From positions 1 through 64,000 of the forward strand of contig NZ_LMLU01000010.1 in the NCBI RefSeq assembly GCF_001422665.1: a DNA stretch of 64,000 bases, given 5' to 3'. The position numbers and the translations under genes were made by a program. Below the pieces are notes generated by a model. It worked only from the letters and a program-made list of their open reading frames with translations. It had not been told where the DNA came from and made no database searches. Source of the DNA: Arthrobacter sp. Leaf234. Lineage in GTDB: Bacteria; Actinomycetota; Actinomycetes; Actinomycetales; Micrococcaceae. Of this stretch, positions 33,849 to 42,747 are shown piece by piece. Positions within the stretch are counted from its first letter, which is position 1; every line of letters starts with the position of its first letter.

Positions 33849-33885
33849 GACGAAGGGCGGGATGCACAGCATCCCGCCCTTCGTC
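33849..33885. terminator. Strong terminator hairpin after the wall hydrolase
   Basis: GACGAAGGGCGGGATGC (33849-33865) pairs with 33869-33885 over 17 bp around a 3-nt loop. It sits between the rightward hydrolase and the leftward oleD (stop at 34091). The rest of the 318-bp gap holds no recognisable gene. Confidence 0.85.
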
Positions 33886-34090
33886 GTACCCCCGTTCCGA
33901 CGCCGGCCGGCACCATGTCCGAGCGGTCGGGAGCGCCGTGCACGTCGAGCTCGGGGCAGGCTCTGCAGGCTCCGGCCGCGGACGACGGCGCGTGCTCGGC
34001 GTGATGGAGGTCGGTCCGGCTGCCGGACGACCGGGCGGGTGGGACAGGAGTGCGCGAAGCCTGCGAAGGCAGGCGGTCTGCAGGCCGGTG

Positions 34091-35059
34091 TCAGGTCGAG
34101 TAGTGGCGGGCGAGCCGCTCGAACCCCTCGTCGATGCCGACCGCCGGACGCCAGTCGAGGACCGCCCTGGTGTGCCGCTGGTCGAACCAGTGCGCGGTCG
34201 AGAGCTGCTCCGCCAGGAAGCGCGTCATGGGTGGCTCCCCGGACCGCTCGAGGGCGGTCCAGAAGCGCTCGATCACGGCTCCCGCTCCCCGGGCGAGCGA
34301 TCCGGGCACACTCCGGGTCGGTGGGGTCACGCCTCCCGCGCGGCAGATACCGGCCAGGAGCTCGGCGATGGGCCGGGGTTCGCCGTTCGTGACCACGAGT
34401 GACAGTCCCGCGGCGCGGTCCATCCGGACCAGGCACGCCACGATCGCAGCCGCCGCGTTGTCCACGTAGGTCGTGTCGATGAGGGCGGTACCGGCGTCGA
34501 GCAGCGGGAGGCGGCCGGCGCGTGCCCGCTCCATCACGCGCTCCACGAGCTGCGTGTCCCCGGGACCCCAGACGATGTGGGGACGGACCGCCGCAACCCG
34601 GAAGCCACGGGTGCTGCGGCCGAGCGCCAGCAGCTCGGCGGCGGCCTTGCTCCGCGCATAGTGACCCCGCGCATGCGCAGGATCGGCGGGGCCTGCCGGT
34701 GCGCCGACCAGCGATGTGCCGTCATGCGCCACGGAGGGTGAGGAGACCTGGACGACGTCGGTGACGCCGGCCTGCTCCGCCGCGTCCAGGAGGAGGCGCG
34801 TCCCCTCGACGTTGATCCGGTGGAACTCGGCAGCGGGACCTGCGAAGGAGACCTTGGCGGCGAGGTGGATGACCGACGAGCAGCCGGCCACCGCGCGGGC
34901 TACGGCTGCGGGATCATCGACGGAGCCGAGGACCTCCTGGGTCCCGGCGATCCCCGCCGGGCGCCGCTGGAAGCAGCGCACCTCCCGCCCGGTGGACAGC
35001 ACCTGCTGCGCCACCGCGCGGCCGAGCATGCCGCTGGCCCCCGTGACGAGGACCGTCAC
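34091..35059 (-). CDS. oleD: OleD: NAD(P)-dependent 2-alkyl-3-oxoalkanoate reductase
   Basis: Reduces the beta-keto acid made by OleA to a beta-hydroxy acid in head-to-head olefin synthesis. The 322-residue extended short-chain dehydrogenase opens with VTVLVTGASGMLGRAV (TGxxGxxG). It has IHLAAKVSFAG, a catalytic Ser stretch (VQVSSPSVAHDG) and YARSK (YxxxK). The GTG start at 35059 overlaps the TGA of oleBC, so translation is coupled. Membership of the ole cluster rather than generic epimerase function is decided by its neighbours oleBC and oleA in the same order as in Micrococcus and Arthrobacter. Confidence 0.9.
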   Translation of the reverse strand: MTVLVTGASGMLGRAVAQQVLSTGREVRCFQRRPAGIAGTQEVLGSVDDPAAVARAVAGCSSVIHLAAKVSFAGPAAEFHRINVEGTRLLLDAAEQAGVTDVVQVSSPSVAHDGTSLVGAPAGPADPAHARGHYARSKAAAELLALGRSTRGFRVAAVRPHIVWGPGDTQLVERVMERARAGRLPLLDAGTALIDTTYVDNAAAAIVACLVRMDRAAGLSLVVTNGEPRPIAELLAGICRAGGVTPPTRSVPGSLARGAGAVIERFWTALERSGEPPMTRFLAEQLSTAHWFDQRHTRAVLDWRPAVGIDEGFERLARHYST

Positions 35060-37827
35060 AGGGACCCTGCCCGGCCGCCCGAGAGGAACCGGGCGCTCCA
35101 GGCGGCCACGCGTGCGCGGTCGATCTTGGCATTGTGGCGGATGTCCACCGGCAGGGCGGGAACCTCGACGACGGCGGCCAGGTCCACTCCGCGCTCCCGA
35201 GCCACCCGGCGCGCCGCGGCCGCCAGATCCGGGGCGGCCAGGCGGGCCCGCTGCTCCGGCCTCCGGAGCAGGGACGAAGCGGACGCTCCGGCCCGCCGTC
35301 GGACCGGCCGCCCGGACGCTGCTGCCGCGCTTCGGGACGCTGCTGTCTCGAGGACGGCGACGACGGCCTGCGTGCCGGCCGGCCCGACGCCGACGACGGC
35401 GGCGAGGCGGACGTCGCCGAGCATCTCCAAGGCCTGCTCCAGGCCGACGGGCGTGAGGATCCCCGCGGCGGAGGTGATGACGTGGCCCAGGCGGCCCTCG
35501 ACCCAGAGCCTGCCCTCGGCGTCGAGGTGGCCCACGTCCCCCGTGCGGTGCCACGGGTGCGTCCGCACGGATTCCTGCTGTGTTCTCCACAGCCGGAAGT
35601 AGCGGTCCTTCACGTGCGGCGCGTCGACGAGGATCTCGCCGGTGACACCGGGGGCCGTGGTGGGCTCACCGGTCGCCGCGCCCGGAGCGGGCCGGTGTGG
35701 TCGGGCGCCGTGCCCGTGGTCCTGGACGTCCGGACCGGACGGGGCCAGCGGACTGATGGCGATGACCGCTCCGTGCACGGGACGGCCCACGCAGACACCG
35801 TTCCCTGCGCCGTCGAGCCCGGCGGCCGCCGCAGCGGCAGCCCGCCGGATGCCGCCGAGATCGGTGTCGGCGACGAGCAGGGATTCCGTCATGCCGTACG
35901 GCGTGTGGAGGGCGGCGGCCGGGACCAGGGCCTGGACCTCCTCCAGCAGCGGCACGGGGATGGGGGCTCCGGCCGAGAGCAGCAGCGAGATGCGCCCGAG
36001 CGCGGTCCGGCCGTCCTCCGACAGGGCACCCGAGGTGGCGAGGACGTTCCTGAGCGCCGCGGGGGAGGCGAACACGACGGTCGCGTCGATCGCTGCTGCT
36101 GCGTCGGCGAGGGCCTGCGCCGTCAGCGTGCGGGGCGTGGTGACGTCCATGTCCGGTGTCACGGAGGTGGCGCCGAGCGCCGGGCCGAGGAGGGCGAACG
36201 GCGCGAATCCCGCGACGAGGGATGATCCGGGGCCGAGTCCGAGCGTGGCACCGACGGTGTCCCGCATCGCCGAGAGCTGACGGTGCGTGTAGACCACCCC
36301 CTTCGCCGGTCCCGTGGAACCCGAGGTGAAGAGGATGGCGGCATCGGCGTCCGGCTCGGGCTGCACCCCGGCATCCGCCGTCGCACGCGCGGCCCTGAGG
36401 TCGCCCAGCGACGCATCGACCCGCAGGGCCCGCCGTCCTGCCGCGGTCAGGGACGTGGCGCTGATCCTGCGGCCCGGCCAGCGGAAGGCCCGCGCGGCGA
36501 GCAGGGCGCGTTCGATCCCGATGACGACGTCGGGTGCTGAACTGCGCACGGCGCGGCTCAGGCCGCGCGCGCCGAGGCCGGCGTCGGCGACGACGATGAT
36601 CGCCCCGATCCGCAGGCACGCGTAGATGAGGACCGTGAGGTCGATCCCCGGCGGGACCAGGAGGCTGACGCGGCTGCCCGGTCCGTAGCCCAGGGCCGTG
36701 AGCCCGGCCGCCACGGCGGCGACGTCGTCGTCGAGGTCCTTCCACGACAGCGTCCTGATTCCGCTCGGGGTGAGCTCGGCCACGGCTGTCGTCCCGCTGT
36801 CCGGGCCCGACGCCAGATCCCGGAGGCGCCGGCCGAGCGGCGAGAAGGCCGGGCGTTCGTCCTGCCCGGCGGAGCGCGCGGATGCGGTGGTCTCTGCGTC
36901 GCCGGTCGGCACCGCGACGGAACGCGCGGCGAGCCACTGCATGGCGGTGGCTGCCGTGTCCGCGTCCTCCTGCACGAGGTGGCTCGCGTGCTCGAAGCGG
37001 TGGATGTCCGCCTGGGGCAGCCGCTGGGCGAGGTCCTCGAGGTACGTGTCGGAGAAGACGGGATCGTGCGGGCCCCACATCATCAGCACCGGGACGTCGA
37101 GCGTCCGGATGCCCTCGGCGGTGGTGGTCAGTGCGGCGTGGCTCGGATGCGAGGGATCCGCGGGTATGTCGGAGACGAAATTCGCAATGCCCCGACGATC
37201 GTCCGGCGTGCGGTAGGGCGCGCGGAACGCGCGGCGCACCGACGGGTCCAGCGCGGGCCGGGCCAGGGCCAGGGTCACGTCGAGGAAGGCCGTGCTGGTC
37301 CGCGTGCCCAGGCCGTGGACGCCCGGCGCCAGTGCCAGCCGCAGGGGAGCGGGGATGGAGCGGGCCGGATCCTGGTGGATGGCGGTGTTGGTCAGGATCA
37401 CGCCGACGAGGTCCGCGCGGTTGCGTTCGGCGTAGCCGAGGCTGACGACGCCACCCCAGTCGTGCCCCACCGTCACGACGGGACCGTGCAGGCCGAGCGC
37501 CGCGACGAAGTCCTCGAGATCGGTGATGCGGTGCTCGAGGCGGCGGAAGACGCCGGTGCGGGCGGAGTACCCCATGTCGAGCTGGTCGACGGCGACGACG
37601 CGCCAGCCCTCCGCGAGCCCGGCCGCCAGGTACGTGCGCCAGAGGTAGGACCAGGTGGGGTTGCCGTGGACGCAGAGCAGTGTCCCGCGGACGGGAGCGC
37701 CGTCGGCACCCGCGCCGTTGTCGAGGTAATGCCAGCGGTGGTGTGTCCCGGGGGCGTCCGCGCCGCTGGTCGAGGGCACGTCAAGATACGCCGACCACGA
37801 GGGATCGACGCCGGGGAGTGCTACCAC
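35056..37827 (-). CDS. oleBC: OleBC fusion: beta-lactone decarboxylase plus beta-lactone synthetase
   Basis: 923 residues from GTG 37827, which has GGAG 5 nt upstream and overlaps oleA by 7 bp. Residues about 1-310 are OleB, an alpha/beta hydrolase of the haloalkane-dehalogenase type: HGNPTW at 54-59, nucleophile Asp123 in GHDWGG, the acid in WGPHDPVF and His in EHASHL. It turns a cis-beta-lactone into olefin and CO2. Residues about 340-923 are OleC of the AMP-dependent ligase superfamily: phosphate loop FTSGSTGPAKG near 499-509, an A5-like YGMTESLL, WHRTGDVG and a C-terminal HNAKIDR with the adenylating Lys. It closes beta-hydroxy acid to beta-lactone. The fused form is known from actinobacteria. 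Confidence 0.92.
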   Translation of the reverse strand: MVALPGVDPSWSAYLDVPSTSGADAPGTHHRWHYLDNGAGADGAPVRGTLLCVHGNPTWSYLWRTYLAAGLAEGWRVVAVDQLDMGYSARTGVFRRLEHRITDLEDFVAALGLHGPVVTVGHDWGGVVSLGYAERNRADLVGVILTNTAIHQDPARSIPAPLRLALAPGVHGLGTRTSTAFLDVTLALARPALDPSVRRAFRAPYRTPDDRRGIANFVSDIPADPSHPSHAALTTTAEGIRTLDVPVLMMWGPHDPVFSDTYLEDLAQRLPQADIHRFEHASHLVQEDADTAATAMQWLAARSVAVPTGDAETTASARSAGQDERPAFSPLGRRLRDLASGPDSGTTAVAELTPSGIRTLSWKDLDDDVAAVAAGLTALGYGPGSRVSLLVPPGIDLTVLIYACLRIGAIIVVADAGLGARGLSRAVRSSAPDVVIGIERALLAARAFRWPGRRISATSLTAAGRRALRVDASLGDLRAARATADAGVQPEPDADAAILFTSGSTGPAKGVVYTHRQLSAMRDTVGATLGLGPGSSLVAGFAPFALLGPALGATSVTPDMDVTTPRTLTAQALADAAAAIDATVVFASPAALRNVLATSGALSEDGRTALGRISLLLSAGAPIPVPLLEEVQALVPAAALHTPYGMTESLLVADTDLGGIRRAAAAAAAGLDGAGNGVCVGRPVHGAVIAISPLAPSGPDVQDHGHGARPHRPAPGAATGEPTTAPGVTGEILVDAPHVKDRYFRLWRTQQESVRTHPWHRTGDVGHLDAEGRLWVEGRLGHVITSAAGILTPVGLEQALEMLGDVRLAAVVGVGPAGTQAVVAVLETAASRSAAAASGRPVRRRAGASASSLLRRPEQRARLAAPDLAAAARRVARERGVDLAAVVEVPALPVDIRHNAKIDRARVAAWSARFLSGGRAGSL

Positions 37828-38846
37828 GCAATCTCCATCATCGACGTGTTGAGGCCGGAGCCCACGCCGAGGCACAGCACGCGATCGCCGGGACTGAGCG
37901 ACTGCGCCTCCTGGGCGAGGGTCATCGGCAGCGACGCCGGGCCCACGTTGCCCCAGTGCGGGAAGGTGATGGGCACCCGTTCGCGCTCCAGGTCGACGGC
38001 CTTGATGATGGCGTTGGTGTAGGAGTTGGAGACCTGGTGCGTGACGTAGCGGTCCATGCCGTCCCAGTTCCAGCCGTCCGTCTGGGCTTCGTGCCACGCC
38101 GTGACGACGAGCTCAAGCCCGCCGTCGAGCAGTCCCTTGGTGTCGGTGTACATGCCGTCGATGCCACCGATGCACAGCTCGTGGTGCTGGGTCCCCGCGC
38201 GGGACACCCCGCCGAGGATCCGGTGGGAGCCCGGATGGAGGTCCGCCGGGCCGATCACCGCGGCGGCGGCGCCGGAGCCGAGGGTGAGCGTGGCGAACTC
38301 GGCGAGGAAGTCCTCGCGGGTCGAGTCCTCGCGGTTGAGGCGGTTGAAGGTCGCCTCCTGGGTCCGCTGGGCGTCCTCGCCGGCGACGATCAGGGCGTAC
38401 TTGATCTGGCCGGAGTCGATCATGTTGGCCGCCAGCGTCATGCCGTTGACGAAACCGAGGCAGGCGTTGGCGAGGTCGAAGTTCATCGCGGAGGACGGCA
38501 GGCCCAGGGAATGGTGGATCTTCACGGCCACCGAGGGCTCGAGGTTCCGGCGGGTCACCGAGGTGTTGATGAGGAGCCCGACGTCGCCCGGCTCGATCCC
38601 CGCCTCGGCCATCGCCTTGGCGCCGGCCTCGATGGCGGCATCGTCGAAGTCGGACCCCGGGGACCACCAGCGCCGCTCGGTGACACCTGCCACGCGCTCG
38701 AGGAGCCGCTTGGAGAGCCGGAGCCTCTTGAGGCTGGGTGCCAGCCGTTCGTCGAACTCTGCGGAACTGACGACTACCGGCGCCTCCACACTCGTGACGG
38801 CGAGCAAGGCCGTGTTTTCATGTCGAAACGTCGCGTTACCGGTCAA
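37821..38846 (-). CDS. oleA: OleA: thiolase-superfamily acyl-CoA condensing enzyme
   Basis: Joins two fatty acyl-CoA molecules head to head, giving the beta-keto acid that starts long-chain olefin synthesis. The 341-residue protein resembles KAS III, with the active-site Cys129 (NACLGF), His270 (VTHQVS) and Asn300 (HWGNVGPAS), the thiolase-fold triad in order. The start TTG 38846 follows AGGA. The oleA-oleBC-oleD unit is read leftward with overlapping ends. The 256-bp space to the divergent smc holds its promoter, which could not be placed with confidence. Confidence 0.92.
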   Translation of the reverse strand: MTGNATFRHENTALLAVTSVEAPVVVSSAEFDERLAPSLKRLRLSKRLLERVAGVTERRWWSPGSDFDDAAIEAGAKAMAEAGIEPGDVGLLINTSVTRRNLEPSVAVKIHHSLGLPSSAMNFDLANACLGFVNGMTLAANMIDSGQIKYALIVAGEDAQRTQEATFNRLNREDSTREDFLAEFATLTLGSGAAAAVIGPADLHPGSHRILGGVSRAGTQHHELCIGGIDGMYTDTKGLLDGGLELVVTAWHEAQTDGWNWDGMDRYVTHQVSNSYTNAIIKAVDLERERVPITFPHWGNVGPASLPMTLAQEAQSLSPGDRVLCLGVGSGLNTSMMEIAW

Positions 38847-39102
38847 ATTTCCTGCCTCGTCAACTGGTCAGCGCCGGTGAATGGCCGTGAAGGACCCACG
38901 GGTGGATCGGCCTGGACGCCTCTGGATACTGCTGAAACTTTTGTAAGCCTACTTCTTAATACCTGGGCGGGTCACTCGGGATTCCGGGAGCGCGCCCTCT
39001 TGTCCACCCGATGCCGTGCCCTCTGGTCCGCCCAATACCGCGCACGGTCGGTGTGGTCCAGTAGATTGGGGAAGTCCTACCCCACCTGGAGATCCTGACA
39101 CC

Positions 39103-42100
39103 GTGCATCTGAAGAGTCTAACCGTGCGAGGGTTCAAGTCTTTCGCTTCGGCGACCACCTTCGACTTCGAGCCGGGCGTCACCGCCGTCGTCGGGCCGAA
39201 CGGTTCCGGCAAGTCGAACGTCGTCGACGCGCTGGCCTGGGTGATGGGGGAGCAGGGGGCCAAGACCCTCCGCGGCGGCAAGATGGAGGACGTGATCTTC
39301 GCCGGCACCTCGGGCCGTGCGCCCCTCGGCCGGGCCCAGGTCTCGCTCACGATCGACAACGCGGACGGCGCCCTGCCCATCGAGTACGCCGAGGTCACCA
39401 TCTCCCGCACGCTCTTCCGTGCCGGCGGATCCGAGTACGCGATCAACGGCAAGAACTGCCGCCTCCTCGACATACAGGAGCTCCTCTCCGACTCCGGGTT
39501 GGGCCGTGAGATGCACGTGATCGTGGGGCAGGGGCAGCTGGACCGCGTCCTGCACGCCACCCCGGAGGACCGGCGTGGCTTCATCGAGGAGGCTGCCGGG
39601 ATCCTCAAGCACCGGCGGCGTCGCGAGAAGACCGTGCGCAAGCTGGACGCCATGCAGGCCAATCTCGCCCGGCTGACGGATCTCACAGGGGAGCTCCGGC
39701 GTCAACTGACCCCCCTCGGCAAGCAGGCGGAGGTGGCCAGGCGGGCCCAGCAGGTGCAGTTCGCCGTCCGCGACGCACGGTCCCGCCTGCTCGCCGACGA
39801 GCTCGTGACCCTGCGGTCCGGCTTCGAGCGCGACGTCGCCGCGGAGGCGGCCCTGCAGGCACGCCGCGAGGAGGTCGAGGTGCAGCTCGCGGCCGGTCGG
39901 CAGCGCCAGGCCACCCTCGAGCAGGCCGCCGCCGCCGCCGTGCCCGCCCTCAACCGGGCGCGCGAGACCTGGTACGCACTCTCGAGTGCGCGCGAGAAGC
40001 TCGCCGCCCTCGCCGCACGCGCCGAGGACCGCGGTCATCTGCTGGGCCAGGGCGGCGCGGACTCCGACACCGGGCGCGATCCGGACCAGCTCGACCGCCA
40101 GGCCGAACGCCTCCGCGCGGAGGTGTCCGCCCTGGAGTCCGAGGTGGTCGACCTGGGGCGCGCGCTCGAGGAGACGCTCGCTGCCCGGCGCGCCGCCGAA
40201 GACGCCTCCGCCGCCGAGGACGCACGGCTCGCGCGGCTCCTGAGGGCTGCCGCGGATCGCCGGGAAGGCGACGCCCGGCTCGCGGGGACGGTCGGAGCGG
40301 CGCGGTCCCGGGTCGAATCGGCCGTCGCGGAACTCGGACGCCTGCGTGCGTCCATCGCCGGGGCGGAAGAACGCCGCCGCACCGCCGAACGCGACTTCAC
40401 CGCCCTGGAGGGCCAGGTCGCAGGCGACGAGGAGGGGGAGGAGGGGCTCGACGCCGAGTACGAGGAGGCCTCCGCCGTCCTCGATACCGCCGCCCGCGAG
40501 CTCGAGGTGCTGGTCGACCAGGAGCGCACCGCGGAGCGCGGACGTGGGGCTCTCGCTGCGCGTCTCGAGGCGCAGCGCGAGGGTCTGCGGCAGCGCGACG
40601 GGTCGGGCGCGCTCCTCGCGGCCGGCCTCGACGACGTGCACCGGCCGCTCGGCGAATTCCTCCAGGTGGCGCCCGGCTTCGAGAAGGCGGTGGTCGCGGC
40701 GCTCTCCGGCGCGGCGGACGCGGTCACTGTCGGGAGCCTCGACACGGCCCTGCGTGCACTCACCCTGATGAAGGACGACGACGCCGGCCAGGTGTCGCTC
40801 GTCGTCGCGCCCGGATCCGGGGGTGCCACCCGGTCGGGAGCGCGCCCGCCGGGACCGGACGCGACGACGGGCCCGGAGGTGCCTCCCGCCGGCGTCGCGG
40901 CCCTCGACGTCGTCGAGGTGCCGCCGGCCCTCCACTCCGCACTGGGGCACCTGCTGCACGGCGTGCTCGTGGTGCAGGACCTCGACGCCGCCGGAGTGGC
41001 TGTCGGGGAGGGGCTCGCCGACGTCGCCGTGACCCTCGAGGGCGACATCCTCTCCGAGCACACGGCCCGGGGAGGGACACCGGGAGCCGCAGGCTATGTG
41101 GAACTGCGCGCTGCCGCGGAGGAGACCGAGCAGGGGCTCGCACGGGTCATCGCCGAGGCCGAGAAGCTGCGCTTCCGCCTGTCCGCGGCGCGGAGCACGC
41201 GGCAGGAGGCCCAGCAGCGCGTCGACGCCGCTCTCGAGCGGCTGCACGAGTCGGACGCGCGGATGGCCGCCGTCGCGGAGAAGCTGGGTCAGCTGAACGC
41301 CGCCGTCCGCTCCGCCTCCGGTGAGGGGGACCGCCTGACCGCGCTCGTCCGTGCGGCCGAGGTCGACCTCGAGCGTGAGGAGGCACGGCTCCGGGAGGCG
41401 GCCCAGCGGCTGGAGGACCTGCAGCGGCAGCCGGTGGAGGCCGAGCCCCCGACCGGACAGCGCGACGCCCTGCAGCGCGCCGCCGTCACCGCCCGCCAGG
41501 GCGAGCTGGAGGCACGGCTGGCACTCCGGAGCCGGGAGGAGCAGCTCTCCGCCCTGGCCGGCCGGGCCGCGTCGCTCGAGCGTGCGGCGCAGTCGGAGCG
41601 GCGGGCCCGCGAGCAGGCGGCGGAGAAGGCGAGGATCCGGAGGGCGCAGGCGCTCAGGGCCGCCGCCGTCGCCCGGGCGGCCCGGCGGGCCGAGCACCAC
41701 GCCGTGGCCTCCATCGCCGTTGCCGCGAACCAGCGCGACACCGCCGAGCGGCTGCGCGAGCAGCAGGACACCGAGCTGCAGGAGGTGCGGGAGAGGAACG
41801 CCGGGCTCGCCGTCGAGCTCGGCCGTCTCACCGATTCCGTGCACCGCGACGAACTCGCGCGCGCGCAGCAGCGGCTCCGGATCGAGGCCCTCGAGAACCG
41901 CTCCATCGAGGAGCTCGGGCTGACGCCGGACCACCTGGTGGACGAGTTCGGGCCCCACCTGCCCGTACCCGAGGACACCACCCCGGCCACCGACAAGTGG
42001 GCGGCCCTCCGGGCGCCGGTCGACGACGACGGCAAGACCGTCCCCGCGGGCGTCCCGTACGTGCGCGAGCAGCAGGAGAAGAGGCTCAGGCGCGCCGAAC

Positions 42101-42732
42101 GCGACCTCGCGGCGCTCGGCAAGGTCAATCCGCTGGCCCTCGAGGAGTTCGCGGCGCTGGAGGAGCGCCACCAGTTCCTCAGTACGCAGCTGGCTGACCT
42201 GAAGGCGACGCGCAAGGACCTGCTGGACATCATCCGCGAGGTCGACGAGCGCGTGGAGCAGGTGTTCACCGCCGCGTACCGGGACACCGCCGAACAGTTC
42301 GAGCGCGTCTTCGCGACCCTGTTCCCCGGCGGCGAGGGTCGCCTCGTCCTCACGGATCCGGCGGACATGCTCACGACCGGGATCGAGGTCGAGGCGAGGC
42401 CCGCCGGCAAGAAGATCAAGCGCCTGTCCCTGCTCTCGGGTGGTGAGCGGTCACTGACCGCCGTCGCGCTCCTCGTCGCGATCTTCAAGGCCAGGCCCTC
42501 GCCGTTCTACGTGATGGACGAGGTGGAGGCCGCCCTGGACGACACGAATCTCGGCCGGCTGATCATGATCTTCCGTGAGCTCCGGGAATCGAGCCAGCTG
42601 ATCATCATCACGCACCAGAAGCGCACCATGGAGGTGGCGGACGCGCTCTACGGGGTGACGATGCGCGGCGACGGCGTGTCCACCGTCATCAGCCAGCGGC
42701 TCACGGCGGAAGTGGAGCGGGTCCTCGACTGA
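39103..42732 (+). CDS. smc: Chromosome segregation ATPase SMC
   Basis: Forms the ring-shaped condensin that organises chromosomes. The GTG at 39103 is followed by HLKSLTVRGFKSFA, the normal SMC N-terminus; upstream codons add no homology. The 1209-residue protein has Walker A GPNGSGKSN (31-39), a first coiled coil (about 170-490) and a hinge region near 510-670. The second coiled coil is Ala/Arg/Glu-rich (to about 1010), followed by the head with signature LLSGGERSLTA near 1110 and Walker B FYVMDEVEAALDD near 1135. The hinge carries a Gly/Pro-rich insert (about 567-600). No scpA/scpB lie adjacent. The gene ends 15 bp from the convergent MFS gene. Confidence 0.97.
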   Translation: MHLKSLTVRGFKSFASATTFDFEPGVTAVVGPNGSGKSNVVDALAWVMGEQGAKTLRGGKMEDVIFAGTSGRAPLGRAQVSLTIDNADGALPIEYAEVTISRTLFRAGGSEYAINGKNCRLLDIQELLSDSGLGREMHVIVGQGQLDRVLHATPEDRRGFIEEAAGILKHRRRREKTVRKLDAMQANLARLTDLTGELRRQLTPLGKQAEVARRAQQVQFAVRDARSRLLADELVTLRSGFERDVAAEAALQARREEVEVQLAAGRQRQATLEQAAAAAVPALNRARETWYALSSAREKLAALAARAEDRGHLLGQGGADSDTGRDPDQLDRQAERLRAEVSALESEVVDLGRALEETLAARRAAEDASAAEDARLARLLRAAADRREGDARLAGTVGAARSRVESAVAELGRLRASIAGAEERRRTAERDFTALEGQVAGDEEGEEGLDAEYEEASAVLDTAARELEVLVDQERTAERGRGALAARLEAQREGLRQRDGSGALLAAGLDDVHRPLGEFLQVAPGFEKAVVAALSGAADAVTVGSLDTALRALTLMKDDDAGQVSLVVAPGSGGATRSGARPPGPDATTGPEVPPAGVAALDVVEVPPALHSALGHLLHGVLVVQDLDAAGVAVGEGLADVAVTLEGDILSEHTARGGTPGAAGYVELRAAAEETEQGLARVIAEAEKLRFRLSAARSTRQEAQQRVDAALERLHESDARMAAVAEKLGQLNAAVRSASGEGDRLTALVRAAEVDLEREEARLREAAQRLEDLQRQPVEAEPPTGQRDALQRAAVTARQGELEARLALRSREEQLSALAGRAASLERAAQSERRAREQAAEKARIRRAQALRAAAVARAARRAEHHAVASIAVAANQRDTAERLREQQDTELQEVRERNAGLAVELGRLTDSVHRDELARAQQRLRIEALENRSIEELGLTPDHLVDEFGPHLPVPEDTTPATDKWAALRAPVDDDGKTVPAGVPYVREQQEKRLRRAERDLAALGKVNPLALEEFAALEERHQFLSTQLADLKATRKDLLDIIREVDERVEQVFTAAYRDTAEQFERVFATLFPGGEGRLVLTDPADMLTTGIEVEARPAGKKIKRLSLLSGGERSLTAVALLVAIFKARPSPFYVMDEVEAALDDTNLGRLIMIFRELRESSQLIIITHQKRTMEVADALYGVTMRGDGVSTVISQRLTAEVERVLD

Positions 42733-42747
42733 CCGCGGGGTCCTCCA

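Noticed and set aside
39118-42171. 1017-codon leftward frame opposite smc
   Set aside because: Composition shadow; all SMC motifs are on the plus strand.
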